Assembly (NCBI GenBank): GCA_013368375.1
Contig: JAACJP010000045.1
Location: forward strand, 124,001 to 188,000
Origin: Tricholomella constricta
Lineage: Eukaryota; Basidiomycota; Agaricomycetes; Agaricales; Lyophyllaceae
Direction of reading: 5' to 3'
DNA: 64,000 nt
A program made the position numbers and the translations under genes. This document shows positions 47,270 to 58,605 of this stretch, piece by piece (positions within the stretch are counted from its first letter, which is position 1; each line of letters starts with the position of its first letter). The notes beneath the pieces are model-generated. The model searched no databases. It saw only the letters and a program-made list of their open reading frames with translations, and was not told where the DNA came from.

Positions 47270-48374
47270 TCACTTTTGACGCTGCCCCCACGGCGCCTTT
47301 GTGCTGGCGCCGATGCCCGTCGTGGTAGCGACATAGCCAGGCCCAGCAGGCTTCCATCCAAACCATCCCATAACCACATTCTTCGCAAAAATCTCCCCGA
47401 AGCCAAGCATAACTCCGTTGACAAAGGGGAGGAGCATGTTGATGGCAAGTGACGAGAAAAGCGCCGTTACACGGGTACGTGGGGAAAGTGTCGAGTCGAA
47501 AATGGCAAGAGTGGCAGACAGAGGAGCCGGTGCCGGTGGAACAAGGTGCTGCCGCAAGGGCGAGGGCGTCTCCATGCGTTCTGGGTATGACATCGATGGG
47601 AAGGACGAGGTGACAGAAGATCGGATATCTTCCCATTTCTGGGATTCGTCCCCTGTGTCCGCTTGGGAATGGGTCCTTGTAATTTCTGTCGAGGGTTCTG
47701 TCGCCTCGGACGCAGTTGGGGGTTCAGTGATCTTGAAACGTTAAGGCACAAAATTCAGTCCTGCTTGCAGGCCAGGGATATTAATTTCAATGAACTCCGC
47801 ACCTGGTGCTCTGGTTCGCCAGTCACAATGTCTGGCGAGTCAGAAGGAATGGGGGAGGGAGAGCGTTCAGACACAGCACTTGACACCGTTGTGCGAGGGT
47901 CTGTCTTATGTGAGACGGTCTCCCAGCCAGCGTCGTGCTCCTGCCCTGCCGGTTCAGGAACACGCTCGTCGACGATACCCATGGCCTTACGTCGCTCTGC
48001 CTCCTCTCTCTCTGCATTCCGAAGGGCCTCCCATCGCTCTCGTTCCTTCTCAGCCTTCTCACGGGCCTCAGAGGACTGGGCGCGCCAGGCCTCGACCTGC
48101 GACTCGTACTCGGCCTTCCAAGAATCATCCGTGGATCCAGAGGATATTGAACTCTCCTGCAGAGGTTCCGAAGAAGACTCTACCGCCTCATTTGACGAGC
48201 TCTCTGCCTCTGTACTGGTAGCCCTCAGGGACTGACGGCGTGAAGGTGGCGGCGAAAAGGCCTGACTGAGTACCGCCTGAGCGTATAAAAAATGATCTCA
48301 GTAACAGAGCCCTATATTTGAGTAGAACTGACCTGAAGGATGTCTTCAGTCTCGTTGTTGCCTTCCAGTGCCAT
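47270..48374 (-). CDS. MIM1: Mitochondrial outer-membrane insertion factor Mim1/Tom13
   Basis: The C-terminal part matches the Tom13/Mim1 family: ALFSSLAINMLLPFVNGVML with GFGEIFAKN, one membrane helix followed by a short polar tail. Mim1 inserts helical proteins into the mitochondrial outer membrane and helps TOM assembly. The start at 48374 gives MALEGNNETEDILQ, then an intron, then a long N-terminal extension that is acidic, Ser-rich and contains a charged coiled coil (KAEYESQVEAWRAQSSEARE, KAEKERERWEALRNAERE). A second intron precedes ITEPPTASEATEPSTEI. Yeast Mim1 is far shorter, so the N-terminal extension of roughly 200 residues is notable. It is convergent with dehydrogenase paralogue 4. 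Confidence 0.78.
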
Positions 48375-51300
48375 CGAGTGTGTGCTGCTCGCCGTCGTCC
48401 GATTCATCCGATTCGGTCCGTTTCTATCCGTTACGTAATGGTTTGTGACTGGTGTGACCGATGCGGTCAAATTCAAGCCACAGACGTTCAAAGGCCCTGC
48501 GAAGGACTGCGTCGAGAACCATTTCCTTTGTGTACCTCGTCACACGTATCTCGGTACTAGCTGGTCCACAAGCCTCCCTTACATCTCGATGAAGTTCTCA
48601 GGGAATCACAATGACGTTCATGCTCGCCACCGTTTGTGACACCGACATGTCTTGTGGCAGTATTCCAGCTGTTTGATATGTACGCGTATGTATCTCCCTC
48701 ATAATGAATCGCGAATCGGTACCACTGACGAGGAGCAAGAACTCTCGCGATCGTTGGTCTTACCCTGGTCAATTACGACTCTGGTACGATACTCCTTGGC
48801 TTCATGAACATCGCGTTCTTCTGGAATTTCATTGTTACGTGACGGTGCTTTGACTCCCATTTTCTTGGACAGGGAAGGTTTACAGATGGGAGAGGTTAGT
48901 TTTTTTTCTTTCTCGTGATCGTCATCCTACTTAATTCACTTTTGCATGTCCTGCGATCATAACTTCATCAGATAAATGAAGCCTTGCGGATCGAGGCAAC
49001 ATGTGTTGGAGATCTGGCAGCTACTGTCGCCGAGAATCAATCCAAACCGCCACCACTGGGCTCCCAAGCCAGCTCTTATCCGCTGACTACCCTGCGTTTC
49101 ATCTATCATCCATGATCAAGGTCATCGCCACATTTCTTCTCGTGGAAAGTCGACGTCAGTCTTCATGGCAGTCAGCCACTGCGATGTTCAAGCCTCCTGA
49201 CCCGCAAGCATCATACTTGATGAAAAGCGTGACCGGAGGCGAGGCATCTTACTGTCAATGTACGGTTTCTTCTGATACACCGCATGACAGGATACATCAA
49301 CAGGTGATCAAACTTGGTCAGTGAGTACGTCGCAATGACACAGGCCCTAAGGGCGCCCATTACAAGGATGACGATTCTTGCTTGCTATTTTGACCGCTTC
49401 TATCAATCACACTCGCAGCTCTGGAACATCCTTCCCATGGAGGCATACATATCCAACATACAGGGATGCGTAATTCCCTTAGACCATCTCGCTCTTCGCT
49501 CTACATCACCATGGACGTCGTTTCCTTCAGGACATTTCGATGCCGACCTCCCACCTTTTGACGAACTTACCCAAACCACTGGAAGCTGAATATCCACACT
49601 GGCGTTAAGATTCTTCCCGCCGACGCTTCGTGATATTGGCAGCTATCACCTGTCTCGAATACTGCAGACGATGACTTTGCGAGCGTCCGTCTGACCGGAC
49701 AGAGGCCGAGGTGCCCATCTGACTTGACGATGTGACGTGATTGTCTCCTGCCTTCAGAGAGTCATGACTTCCTCCGCGTGAGCCGTGCGCTCAGAACGTC
49801 ATTATCACGCGTGCCTTCTATGCTTCCGGCACTGAATGTTTGTCGTCAGTCCATGGCTTCTCATCGCCCATTGGTTTTTTCGCTCAATGCATGGTTATCA
49901 CCCCTTGGGGCTAGAGGCCTCATTCCTTGACTGCCCTGGCCTCGCTTTAGTACAAGGGATGAGGCTAGGTCACTCGGGAGGCATATGTTTCATTCACCGA
50001 TTGATGGCCTTTGTTCTCCGAAATCGCTTCCGTGCCGAAGTTCTCCCATCCTCTTGTTCCCTTTTTACGCGCTAGCGATACTCGGGGCTCAGATTCAGCA
50101 TACTGTTCAACTGCCCACACAGAAACTATGACTGATCATCTACGATATCAATAACAGAGGTGGCGTCTAGACACCAGGCAATATAGTTATAGGACAACAC
50201 ACGTGATGATGCACGATGGGCGTACGTGCATCAGCGTTTGCGGTGTCGCCATCCGAACTTCTTTCGGCGAGTTGCGCACTTTATTTGAAATGTTAGTCAA
50301 TCGTTCACGAAACATTAAGAGGTCGTGCTGATTTACCCCTGTCTGCGTTTAAAAGGAGTATTCAGGCTTGGCAAGCCTCCACGACAATCCTGGCTGCAAC
50401 GAGGTCGACCTCGTGTACCTCGAGCTAATCAATGATCCAAAAAAGAATGTCACTTACTAGCCACTTGTAAATCTGGATCCGAGGAGCGGCGCGTTAGTGT
50501 CACGCTCCTTGTTGAGTTGGGTTGACTGAATTCTGCGCTAGTAAAATCGCTGAAGCTTAGCGTCGGCATCGTGTTGTACCTAGCAGATGTCACGCTATGG
50601 CATAAATTGAAACGTTCGTGGAGATGATTGGTTCGCAGTACATGATAACAAATGCGATCTCCAGGGTAACATCGATTATCTCTTATTTTCAAGTAGCTCG
50701 CGCGACAGGATTCGTTGGCGTACTGGCTGCCTATCCTTAAGGGTGACCTGCATAAAATTGTATGGGAGAACTGGCCTTCATAGACGTTCAAAACCCGTGC
50801 GCAGCGTCCCTGGGCGTATCTTGACGGAATGTAATTTCCCGTGGAGGTCGCTCTCACCTTGGCATAGAAACTGCTTCCGGGCCGCGAGGCGGGGATCTTG
50901 TATACACTTCAGAAGCATATCTCTGGGTGTCTCTCCTCGTGACCCCTCCCGACGAAAGCGTTCGGCATCCGGTTATACATTGTGTAAAAGATGGAAGTTT
51001 CGGAACGTCACATAGTGGGACGCTCAGGGCAGATTCTCGCGAAGCGATCTGTCGCGATCTGGGTGAGTATTCCCATTCCAATACAGTGCCGCGAGCTGTC
51101 GCGTGACGTCGCAGCGTGTTTCTGTACTCCAACTGCTGTATAAATGGCTGAGCTTGTATGATCACTCTTATCCATTCAGATCCCCCCTTCCCTGCCCATT
51201 TTATCACAGTACGGGTACGTAGTTCCGCCTTTGTGGATGCACACCTCGATTGATCATCGTTTTAAAGATATGTGTAGCCAAGAAGTGTGAATATCTTTCT

Positions 51301-52144
51301 CCGTGTCCTTTTACTCATCTTGTTGCGTGTTCCTGACAATTCTCATAGATTTGGTGATTATTACAGAGGATGTGGCGTAAGCTCAACAAGTTTTTTGTTC
51401 TCTCAGCGAGCGCGGTGCTCACGTACTCCTTCATCACACCAAGCATTTTGTCATGTCCTACTACTCCGGAGAGACTAGTGATTGTAACCAACAATTCTGC
51501 TATAACAGTGCGGCACATGTCCACAAAGCGCCAAATTGCCCATGCCCCAGGGTCAAGCGTTTTTTCTTGATGCGTCATCCGAAGGCTGATGTATGAGAAC
51601 TGCAGGCGTTCAAAGATAATCGAAGAATCCAGAGCATGTTCCATAAACCCTGCGACGAATGCAAGACCGCTGCACTGGATCGTCTGACTGGACGACGTTG
51701 AGACGCTACACGCTCCTCTATTGAATTTCACGGGACACTCTCTCCCGTTGTACTACTTCCATTGCTATCCTTGTCTTCTGTACCACCACCGCTGCAACCC
51801 AAGCTACCAGTTCATCCTATTTCCATAATCTATCGAACACACATTAATTCTTTTACCATCACTCTTTTCAGACATTTTCAACCTTTGCATAGCGCGGCCG
51901 TCAGACCGCAACCCTTGTACGATAATGAAGTAACGCTTATATCCATGGAATGACAATTCTACATGCACTTATTGGAGGACAGATATATACCCACGCAGGC
52001 CCAGGGACGGAGATAATTGAAATAGACGCAGAGTGCACCATCGCGATTCTCTGTCTTTGACAGGATGCCACCGCTCTAGACTGTGTCGAGTAGGCTTTAG
52101 TCCAGCTTGGACCTGATAACATTTGACTCCCCCTGGAAAGCCTG
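48375..52144. other. 3.8-kb gene-poor region with possible coding relics
   Basis: No intact gene is recognised. On the plus strand 48458-48640 is open and looks coding (VTDAVKFKPQTFKGPAKDC, FLCVPRHTYLG), and 48973-49110 reads INEALRIEATCVGDLAATVA. A further frame at 49320 begins EYVAMTQALR, which faintly recalls the RNase H end of copia elements. These pieces do not join into one model and may be a decayed gene or an unfamiliar one. From 49600 to 52140 only short frames remain, the longest at 51315-51731 on the minus strand. Confidence 0.3.
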
Positions 52145-53771
52145 CTAAAAACGTTTACCCCCGCGTTTGATTGGCTGCCTGGTACCTCGTATGCCACCCC
52201 CAGATCCACCCCCGCTTTTGAGTTGTGCCACGCGCCGCCTGCGCTCTTCTTCGCTGTCGTCATCGCTCGATGATCCTTTGGCGGGCGTTTTGAGCTTTTT
52301 CGGAGGTCGGACTGGAGAGGAGTCTGAGTCTGAGCCCGGGCCCGGGCCCGGGCCTTTCGACGTAGATGGTCCTGGGGATACGCGCGGCACAGGACTGTTG
52401 CGGCTCAGGGGTACAAGGCGGCTGATTGGTGGGGTGGCCCTTGAACTGGACGGGTCCCCCAACGCTTGATCGTCGTCAACGAGGATGGAATCGTCTCCTT
52501 CGGACTCGGTGGCTGAATCAACTTGAATTGGTGGCTTTCGGGAGTCGCTAAAGTCTGCGTCCACTGGTTCGACATCTGGAGGCGTCTCCTTTACAGGCTA
52601 GATTAACGGGTCCCCGAATCGTACCAGATACCCCTGACATACCTTGACGTGCGGGGGAATGTTAACGGTGCTCGTAGTAACCGGCGATGGCAAACGTGCT
52701 TTGGGTTGTGCGACCTGAAGGTCCGGTTTTTCAGCTGTGGAGATCACCGGAGCTGTAAGGAAAGACAGCCAAAAGGAAGCGTCAAGCGCGATCCAGCGCT
52801 GGATGACTTGTCATACGTACGAAGATCGGGGATAAAATTGAACATGGCGGTCATGCGGCGAAGGGCCGAAGCCATGCGAGGTTTTGATATCGCATTCTTA
52901 ATGTGCGTATCAACCGACCTTCTCGCGGTTCGCCCCACCTTGTCGACAGCCTGTGGGATAATGCAGCGGTCAGCGCCACGCTACGTACACATTTGGGGAT
53001 CCCTTACCTGCTCAACATCAGCATCTGACAATTCGCTGACTGCCAGAGGGGAGGAAAACGCCATATGGTTCAAACTAATGAGCGGAAAGATCAGGTGCTT
53101 TGATATGATCTCAGCGGAAGCCTTGTGTCCCAGAAAGCATGTTTCCCATCTCCATTTAAATGTTTCGCCCTCTAGTTCAAAGGCAATATCCTGGTGTGTG
53201 TGTGTGTGTGTCCCGCATGTGAAGTGGTGCAACGAGTTTAGACGCCACTTACTGCATACTTGGATTCGACGACCTCGAAAGAGATGTCAGAAATTGCGCC
53301 TAGTGTATGGGCTCTGGAGAGGAGTCCTAGGGTGGTCGTTCTCCACTCGTCTTCTTCGGCTTCTGAGTTGTAGAGCGGAGCAGACGCGCGATTACAATCA
53401 CGCCAACGACGGGCGAACTGTTTACTTGTCAACACTAACACACGCGAGGGGCTTGATCAGAGCAGGTCATGGTATTCAAAGGGTATAGAAGCACCTTCCG
53501 TCCATACCGACCTTGTATCGGTCAGGAGCACGTAGCAGGAAAGATCGATTGTGCTTGAGTGGAATTTCTGGATAAGCTATATTCAGATTTCTGCCACTAG
53601 AAGACGCGCGCGGAGCTAACGGACAAAGAGGTATGGTGTCGAGGTTTGACTGTCCGTTTTCACGAGCCACTCGTTACTTAGAAGATATTTGGAATGTTCC
53701 TAGGAAGCAAAACATAAGACATAACGAGCGAAAGTTGCTGATTGAATGAAGACCTCGGAGAAATGTTCCAT
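52145..53771 (-). CDS. XLF/Nej1-like non-homologous end-joining factor
   Basis: Nuclear scaffold protein of the XLF (NHEJ1/Nej1) family, which works with XRCC4-ligase IV in DNA end joining. The start at 53771 gives MEHFSE, then EHSKYLLSNEWLVKTDSQ, then KFHSSTIDLSCYVLLTDTRS joined to VWTEVLTSKQFARRWRDCN: the XLF head-domain order (Trp, then YxxLLTD, then VWxE, then R). The second half of the head has FELEGETFKWRWETCFLG and HLIFPLISLNHMAFSS. The C-terminal third is acidic, Ser/Pro-rich and basic at the end (RQPIKRGGKRF), recalling the Lys-rich plus aromatic Ku-binding tail of XLF. About six introns, one with a CA repeat at its acceptor. It is divergent from the FHA/G-patch gene. Confidence 0.75.
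53192..53211. repeat. (GT)n/(CA)n microsatellite in an XLF intron
   Basis: A run of about ten GT units on the plus strand. Read in the gene's direction it is (CA)n directly before the acceptor CACCAG|GATATTGCC, so it takes the place of the polypyrimidine tract. Confidence 0.8.
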
Positions 53772-54157
53772 GCTGTCGCCTGTAAATGGAGAACGAGCCG
53801 AGCGTATCCCTCGGTGATAGCACTACTAGAAGTCGTACCAACTCTGATGTATAGAAGATCTCGAGAAGTAGACAGGGTTCGTGGATGGGTTGGGGAAACT
53901 GGAGTGAGTGAATTTGGCTCGTAAATTAGTACCCTTGATAGGAGGACTTGTGTTGTGGCAAGTACAAGGAGATCGAAACCGTAGCAGTGGTGCTTGAGGA
54001 TGCAGATGGTCGGAAGACTCCGCCCGCTGTTCCACTCAACACTCACATCATCTTCTATCCTTGAAGATACGACAATCGACTGGCTACTTAATTCCATCCT
54101 TGCCATATCCCATGTTCAGCGCCGCTCGCCCCGTTCCGTGAAACGAAGCAAACCATT
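53772..54157. other. Bidirectional promoter between XLF and FHA/G-patch genes
   Basis: 386 bp shared by two divergent genes. A minus-strand open frame covers part of it but has no recognisable content and overlaps the promoter, so I do not call a gene. Confidence 0.4.
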
Positions 54158-55375
54158 ATGGGTTCTGAGGAGGGAGAAATCTACGAGCCGCGCAAGGCCT
54201 CATCTCCTACTTTAGCAACAGGGGAAACCTACGACCCATCGTACGAATGGCCTGGAGATCCCTCAAATACCCCTTCACCATATCCAGAAGCTTTATCGAC
54301 GTCTAAATCCGCGCATACTCTTCGACCCAATCAGCCGACATTTCGCCTTGTTGTCCTTCGCACTTCTATCTTGTCTTCGGAACAGAGGCTCGCCGTCATA
54401 GATGGACATTCTGAGATACAGTTTGGCCGAGACGTGGCAGCCGCTGGATCCACGACGCCAAAAATACGGCTAAAGGAAATGGAGGTATCCAAGGTGCATG
54501 CAACAGCGTATTGGGACGCTAGCAGGCGGGAATGGGGTGTGGTGGACATGGGCTCGGTGCACGGGACGTTCATGCAACCTGCAATCGCAGCTGGGGACGA
54601 CCGCGGTGTGAGGTTATCTCCTCCACGACAGGCTAGTATGCCCCGGAAACTGAGTCACATGGATCGATTGACGATTGGTGGAACGACGTTTCTCGTCCAC
54701 ATGCATGAGGACCGGCTTCCATGTGAGGAGTGTTGGACGAGTGGCAAGGGTGAAATACCTCTATTCCCTACCTCTAAAAGCTCTAAGGCTGTTGCAGCGC
54801 CATCATCGAAGACTCCTGGAGAATGGGATACCACTCTGCCGTCTGGTTACACTCCGAAGCCTGCAAATGACCCCAGGAAGTCTTTGACAATTCTCAAGCA
54901 AACCCTCCTAACACGACATAGTGACTCGAATCTTCGTCCCAAATCCACACCACCCGCAGATCATGGCCCTGCCCAATATATGGATCGGTCCGCACGTCGA
55001 AGGGCGTTGATGCCGGCTTCACATCCAGATGCTCCCGGGGTTTCCTTTCCTTCACCCGCTACATGGACAGCCTCTCCACCCCCGCGTCCGAAGTCTCCCG
55101 TAGCGGAACCAATGTCCCAACCCCCCACACCGCTGTCATCCTCCAACATTGGTCATCGCCTTCTCATGAAGCAAGGTTGGGAGCCTGGTACTGCGCTCGG
55201 GTCACTGCTTGAACCGAACGATGGCCGGATTGGGCTAGTGGAGCCCATTGAGGTTAGCGCGAGCGTCAATCGCAGGGGTCTAGGACTCAAGCGGAGCTCA
55301 ACGACGAGCTTGCCCTCGCTATCGGGTCGTGACTGGAAAGAAACGGGCAAGCGCAGAAGGTGGGATGGATCATGA
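54158..55375 (+). CDS. FHA and G-patch domain protein (AGGF1-like)
   Basis: Intronless gene of 405 residues. After an N-terminal acidic region, an FHA phosphothreonine-binding domain spans about residues 60-180 (FRLVVLRTSILSSEQRL, IQFGRD, the conserved SKVHATAYWD and DMGSVHGTFM). A Pro/Ser-rich linker follows. A G-patch lies at about 330-375 (GHRLLMKQGWEPGTALG, then RRGLGLKRS), a motif that activates DEAH helicases or binds RNA. This order matches vertebrate angiogenic factor AGGF1 and fungal FHA/G-patch proteins linked to splicing. A nuclear RNA-processing role is inferred. Confidence 0.85.
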   Translation: MGSEEGEIYEPRKASSPTLATGETYDPSYEWPGDPSNTPSPYPEALSTSKSAHTLRPNQPTFRLVVLRTSILSSEQRLAVIDGHSEIQFGRDVAAAGSTTPKIRLKEMEVSKVHATAYWDASRREWGVVDMGSVHGTFMQPAIAAGDDRGVRLSPPRQASMPRKLSHMDRLTIGGTTFLVHMHEDRLPCEECWTSGKGEIPLFPTSKSSKAVAAPSSKTPGEWDTTLPSGYTPKPANDPRKSLTILKQTLLTRHSDSNLRPKSTPPADHGPAQYMDRSARRRALMPASHPDAPGVSFPSPATWTASPPPRPKSPVAEPMSQPPTPLSSSNIGHRLLMKQGWEPGTALGSLLEPNDGRIGLVEPIEVSASVNRRGLGLKRSSTTSLPSLSGRDWKETGKRRRWDGS

Positions 55376-55910
55376 TTGTTTCAAAGAAGAAAAGCTGCTG
55401 TTGGTTCCGTGGTGCAAGTCGGTTTACCTTGTTGATATACATGGTATGCCATATACGTCGTTCAGTAATGCTATCTACGTTCCTTATGACCTGATGGAAC
55501 TGCTCTTCTGTTGATTGAGCATGTTTGGAAAGAGGTGACCGACTTGAGGCATTATCGGCTGCTGCACCATAAATGAACGTGGGAAGAACACGCCATCACG
55601 CGAGAACGCGTCGCGTCGCGTCGCCTCGAGGCGGCGCGTTGTTTGCGCGTTATTTGTTCGCGATCACGTGTACGGTTCAAGTGTTCGAACCGAAAGTTGG
55701 TTCTTGTCTTTCTTGTGAGGCTGACGAGTGGATTCAACTTGCTCTTCAATTTTCTCTGGATCTACCTTCGTCTCTCTATTCGACAAAGGTTTCGTTCATT
55801 TCTTTTGAACTGCCGTCTATCCTTTCTTCCCACTCGACATCGTCAATAACATCGTCGCTCTCGTCGTTCCAACCATCTTCTAACAGTAAATATTCTTCTA
55901 CGTATATATC
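55376..55910. other. Promoter of the cyclin gene
   Basis: 535 bp between two same-strand genes. It contains GC-rich CGCGTCGCGTCGCGTCGC near 55608-55625 (a short tandem CGCGT-type repeat, similar to MluI cell-cycle box cores ACGCGT in flavour but not an exact match), a CACGTG at 55674 and a pyrimidine-rich stretch before the ATG. No gene is seen. Confidence 0.4.
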
Positions 55911-57741
55911 ATGGCAAACAATCATGCCCGCGTACGTTCATCTCCTCCTCTTTGCGTCCCCAAGCTCACCGTCGCGTAGTTGCCACAACGGCGAGGACTC
56001 GCTCAACGTGTCAAGGCTGACGAAAACGCAATGAGTAGACACCTACGCCAGCCGTCGAACGTCACAGCTGCAAATGCAGCACGCTTCTCAGCAAAGGAAA
56101 TCAATGGTGTGAAGCCCGCACAAAGACAAGCACTGGGCGAAGTCACCATCACTGCCGTGAACCGCAAGGTACGCTGCCACCGCTCTTCGCCATCATATTA
56201 CTTGTAGCTGACATCATATCTACAGGACACCGGCAGTAAACTCAACACAGGAAAAGAGAAGGAAGAAGTCAACCTCAAACGCGGTCGCTCGGATTCAACC
56301 ACACTCGCTCAACGAGTTCCTCTCGGTCCCGGGCGGGGTCAAGTCGCGCCCCCGGTCGCTCATGCAGTCAATGCTCGCGTTCCCCTGACTCGCGTTCGAG
56401 TCCCCGCGGTCACGAACAAGCGTGTCTCACGCCTGGCTGCCCCCCCTGTCGTCGTTCAGGAAGTTAACGAGGCCCGACGCAGTGATGCACAAATCGCGAT
56501 GGACGTCGAGGATGACATCGCCGCTGCTGCACGTGAGGAAGAGGCCGATGCCAGCATCCTGCAAGGCGAAGAGGAGGTAGAGGCCATGTTCGGCGTCGAG
56601 GACAGCGATGAGGACGAGGATACCGCGCACCTCCCGCCGCCCGCCAAGATGCAGCGCGTCTGGCCTGAGGTCTCTACAGATCGCAGATTGAGGTATAAGC
56701 GCGAGGTCGAGGCCGTCCACGACATGTTTGAGGACCGGATAGATGTCTTGGACCCGTCAATGGTGTCCGAGTATGCCGAGGAGATCTTTGAATATATGAA
56801 TGACCTTGAGGTTTGTTCCATTCTTCTGGTTATTGATGCGCCTATCCTGATGCCGATCTTGTATAGGAGGAGATGATGCCCAACCCCGACTATATGGATG
56901 GCCAAACCGAAATTACATGGGCGATGCGCCAAACGCTTGTCGATTGGCTGCTGCAGGTTCACCTCCGTTATCACATGTTGCCCGAAACCTTGTGGATCGC
57001 CGTCAACATTGTCGACCGCTTCCTCACCAAGCGTGTCGTGTCACTCGTCAAGCTCCAGCTAGTCGGAGTGACGGCCATGTTCGTCGCCGCCAAATACGAA
57101 GAGATCCTTGCCCCGTCGGTTGAAGAGTTCGTTTTCATGACTGAGGAAGTATATCCCAGGGATGAGATTCTGAAGGGCGAACGTATCATGCTGCAAACAT
57201 TGGAGTTCAGGATCTCGCACTATTGCTCGCCCTACAGCTGGATGCGGAAAATCAGCAAGGCAGACGATTACGATATCCACACCCGCACGCTCAGCAAGTT
57301 TTTGACCGAAGTTACGCTACTGGATCACCGTTTCTTGCGAGTGAAGCCGAGCTTGGTGGCCGCTGTCGGAATGTACTGCTCAAGGAAGATGCTAGGTGGT
57401 GGATGGGTAAGTTTGATCTTTTGTTTATATGGGACCAGGGTGTGTGGCAACACGCACTCGCCTCATGGCATTCCGACCCGAACATGGATCATGTGACTTA
57501 CTCTCTCTTGTCACAGGACGAAGCCTTCGTGTTCTACTCTGATTACACTGAGGAGCAGCTACTGCCGGGCCACAACATGCTCGTCGAGAAACTTACAGAA
57601 CCCAACTTCTCGCGCCAGTACGTCTGCAAAAAATACGCCCACAAAAAGTTCCTGAAGGCGTCGGTATTTGCCATCGACTGGGCGAGATCGCAGGTCGTCG
57701 GGGCTGCTGCTGTCGCCGAGGGCATGGTGCTCGGACCATAA
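55911..57741 (+). CDS. B-type mitotic cyclin (Cdc13/Clb-like)
   Basis: Regulatory subunit of Cdk1 for entry into mitosis. The start at 55911 gives MANNHAR, spliced to LPQRRGLAQRVKADEN. A destruction box RQALGEVTI lies in the N-terminal region, the standard APC/C degron of B cyclins. An acidic, disordered stretch follows. The cyclin box starts near YAEEIFEYMNDLE and contains MRQTLVDWLLQVHLRYHM, ETLWIAVNIVDRFL and LQLVGVTAMFVAAKYEEI (the MRxxLxDW and KYEE signatures). The second cyclin fold runs from HYCSPYSWMRKIS to the end. Introns near 56168, 56812 and 57406. Nuclear/cytosolic. Identity as a B cyclin is clear, subtype not resolved. Confidence 0.92.
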
Positions 57742-58605
57742 TCGGTCTTCGTACGCTCTCTCCTGTCGTTCGTTTCATCGTGTATTCTCAAACGCATCAC
57801 ACATCCCATCTATATCCCGCATGCATTCATCCTCATCTCTCAGACTGTTCACTTATCTCTATATCTTCTCTTGGTTCACATTCACCACTTGCAAATGCAT
57901 CTCATCGTGATTTATTCCTCTCTAGGCCTATAATTTCTCTTACGCTTTCAACTGCTGTCGTCTCCTGCCTTGCCTCAAAACCCCTTTGTTCCGTTTGGGC
58001 GTCCTTCCCTTCCCCATTCCCTTTTATCTCTCGTGGCTCTTGCCTATAGAGTTAATGCCTCCCACATACCACAGACTCTTTTAGTCTATGTCACATCCAT
58101 GTCCTCATGATATCACGTCTATGCTTCTGCATACATCCCATCGTTTCTTTTTCCTATTATGTCGATCCGACTCTCCCTCTCCCTCTCTCTCATGTCTCTC
58201 TCTCTCTCTACATCTCTCATTATTTTTCGTTATTGTTTTGTTAAAAGCCTGTTTGCCCTCAATATTTCCGCACGCACGTCACGTACTGGAGATCCCCCGT
58301 TCCTTTCGTTCATCCCCATCCACGGTTCATCGTACATTCTTCCTTACTTTGACCACTCCACCCGTACATGATACATCTTGCGCAGGGCGCTAGCAGCCAC
58401 GTATTTATTCACTTGCCATGGCTAGCTCGTTGTGAATAACTTGAGGTGTACTGCGAGGCCACTCCCAGGTGTTTTTGTAACAACCATACTCGGAAACTGC
58501 ACCTCCGAGTCCGCTTACATAATCTACCGGATCCCAGGTATCACATGCGCCGGGGCAGGGGTATTTCTTGACCACAGTCCAGTATCAGACTTTCAGTCTA
58601 CCACC
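57742..58605. other. Spacer with pyrimidine-rich and CT-repeat DNA
   Basis: 864 bp holding the cyclin 3' UTR and the promoter of the multifunctional enzyme gene. It is strongly pyrimidine-rich on the plus strand. Open frames seen here are by-products of that composition. Confidence 0.45.
58168..58218. repeat. Imperfect (CT)n microsatellite
   Basis: About 50 bp of CT/CCT units with a few interruptions, between the cyclin gene and the multifunctional enzyme gene. Such pyrimidine tracts are common in basidiomycete spacers. Confidence 0.8.

Noticed and set aside
49314..49589. Frame beginning EYVAMTQALR considered as a copia retrotransposon remnant
   Set aside because: The similarity covers only about ten residues, and no reverse transcriptase, integrase or LTR is seen nearby.
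50450..50857. Minus-strand frame considered as a pheromone precursor or small secreted gene
   Set aside because: It lacks a CaaX end, a signal peptide and any known pattern.
51315..51731. Minus-strand frame of 138 codons
   Set aside because: No domain, no conserved motif and a length within chance range for this window. A 66-codon plus-strand frame overlaps it equally well.
52649..53488. 279-codon plus-strand open frame
   Set aside because: It is antisense to the XLF-like gene, whose exons show clear family motifs on the minus strand.
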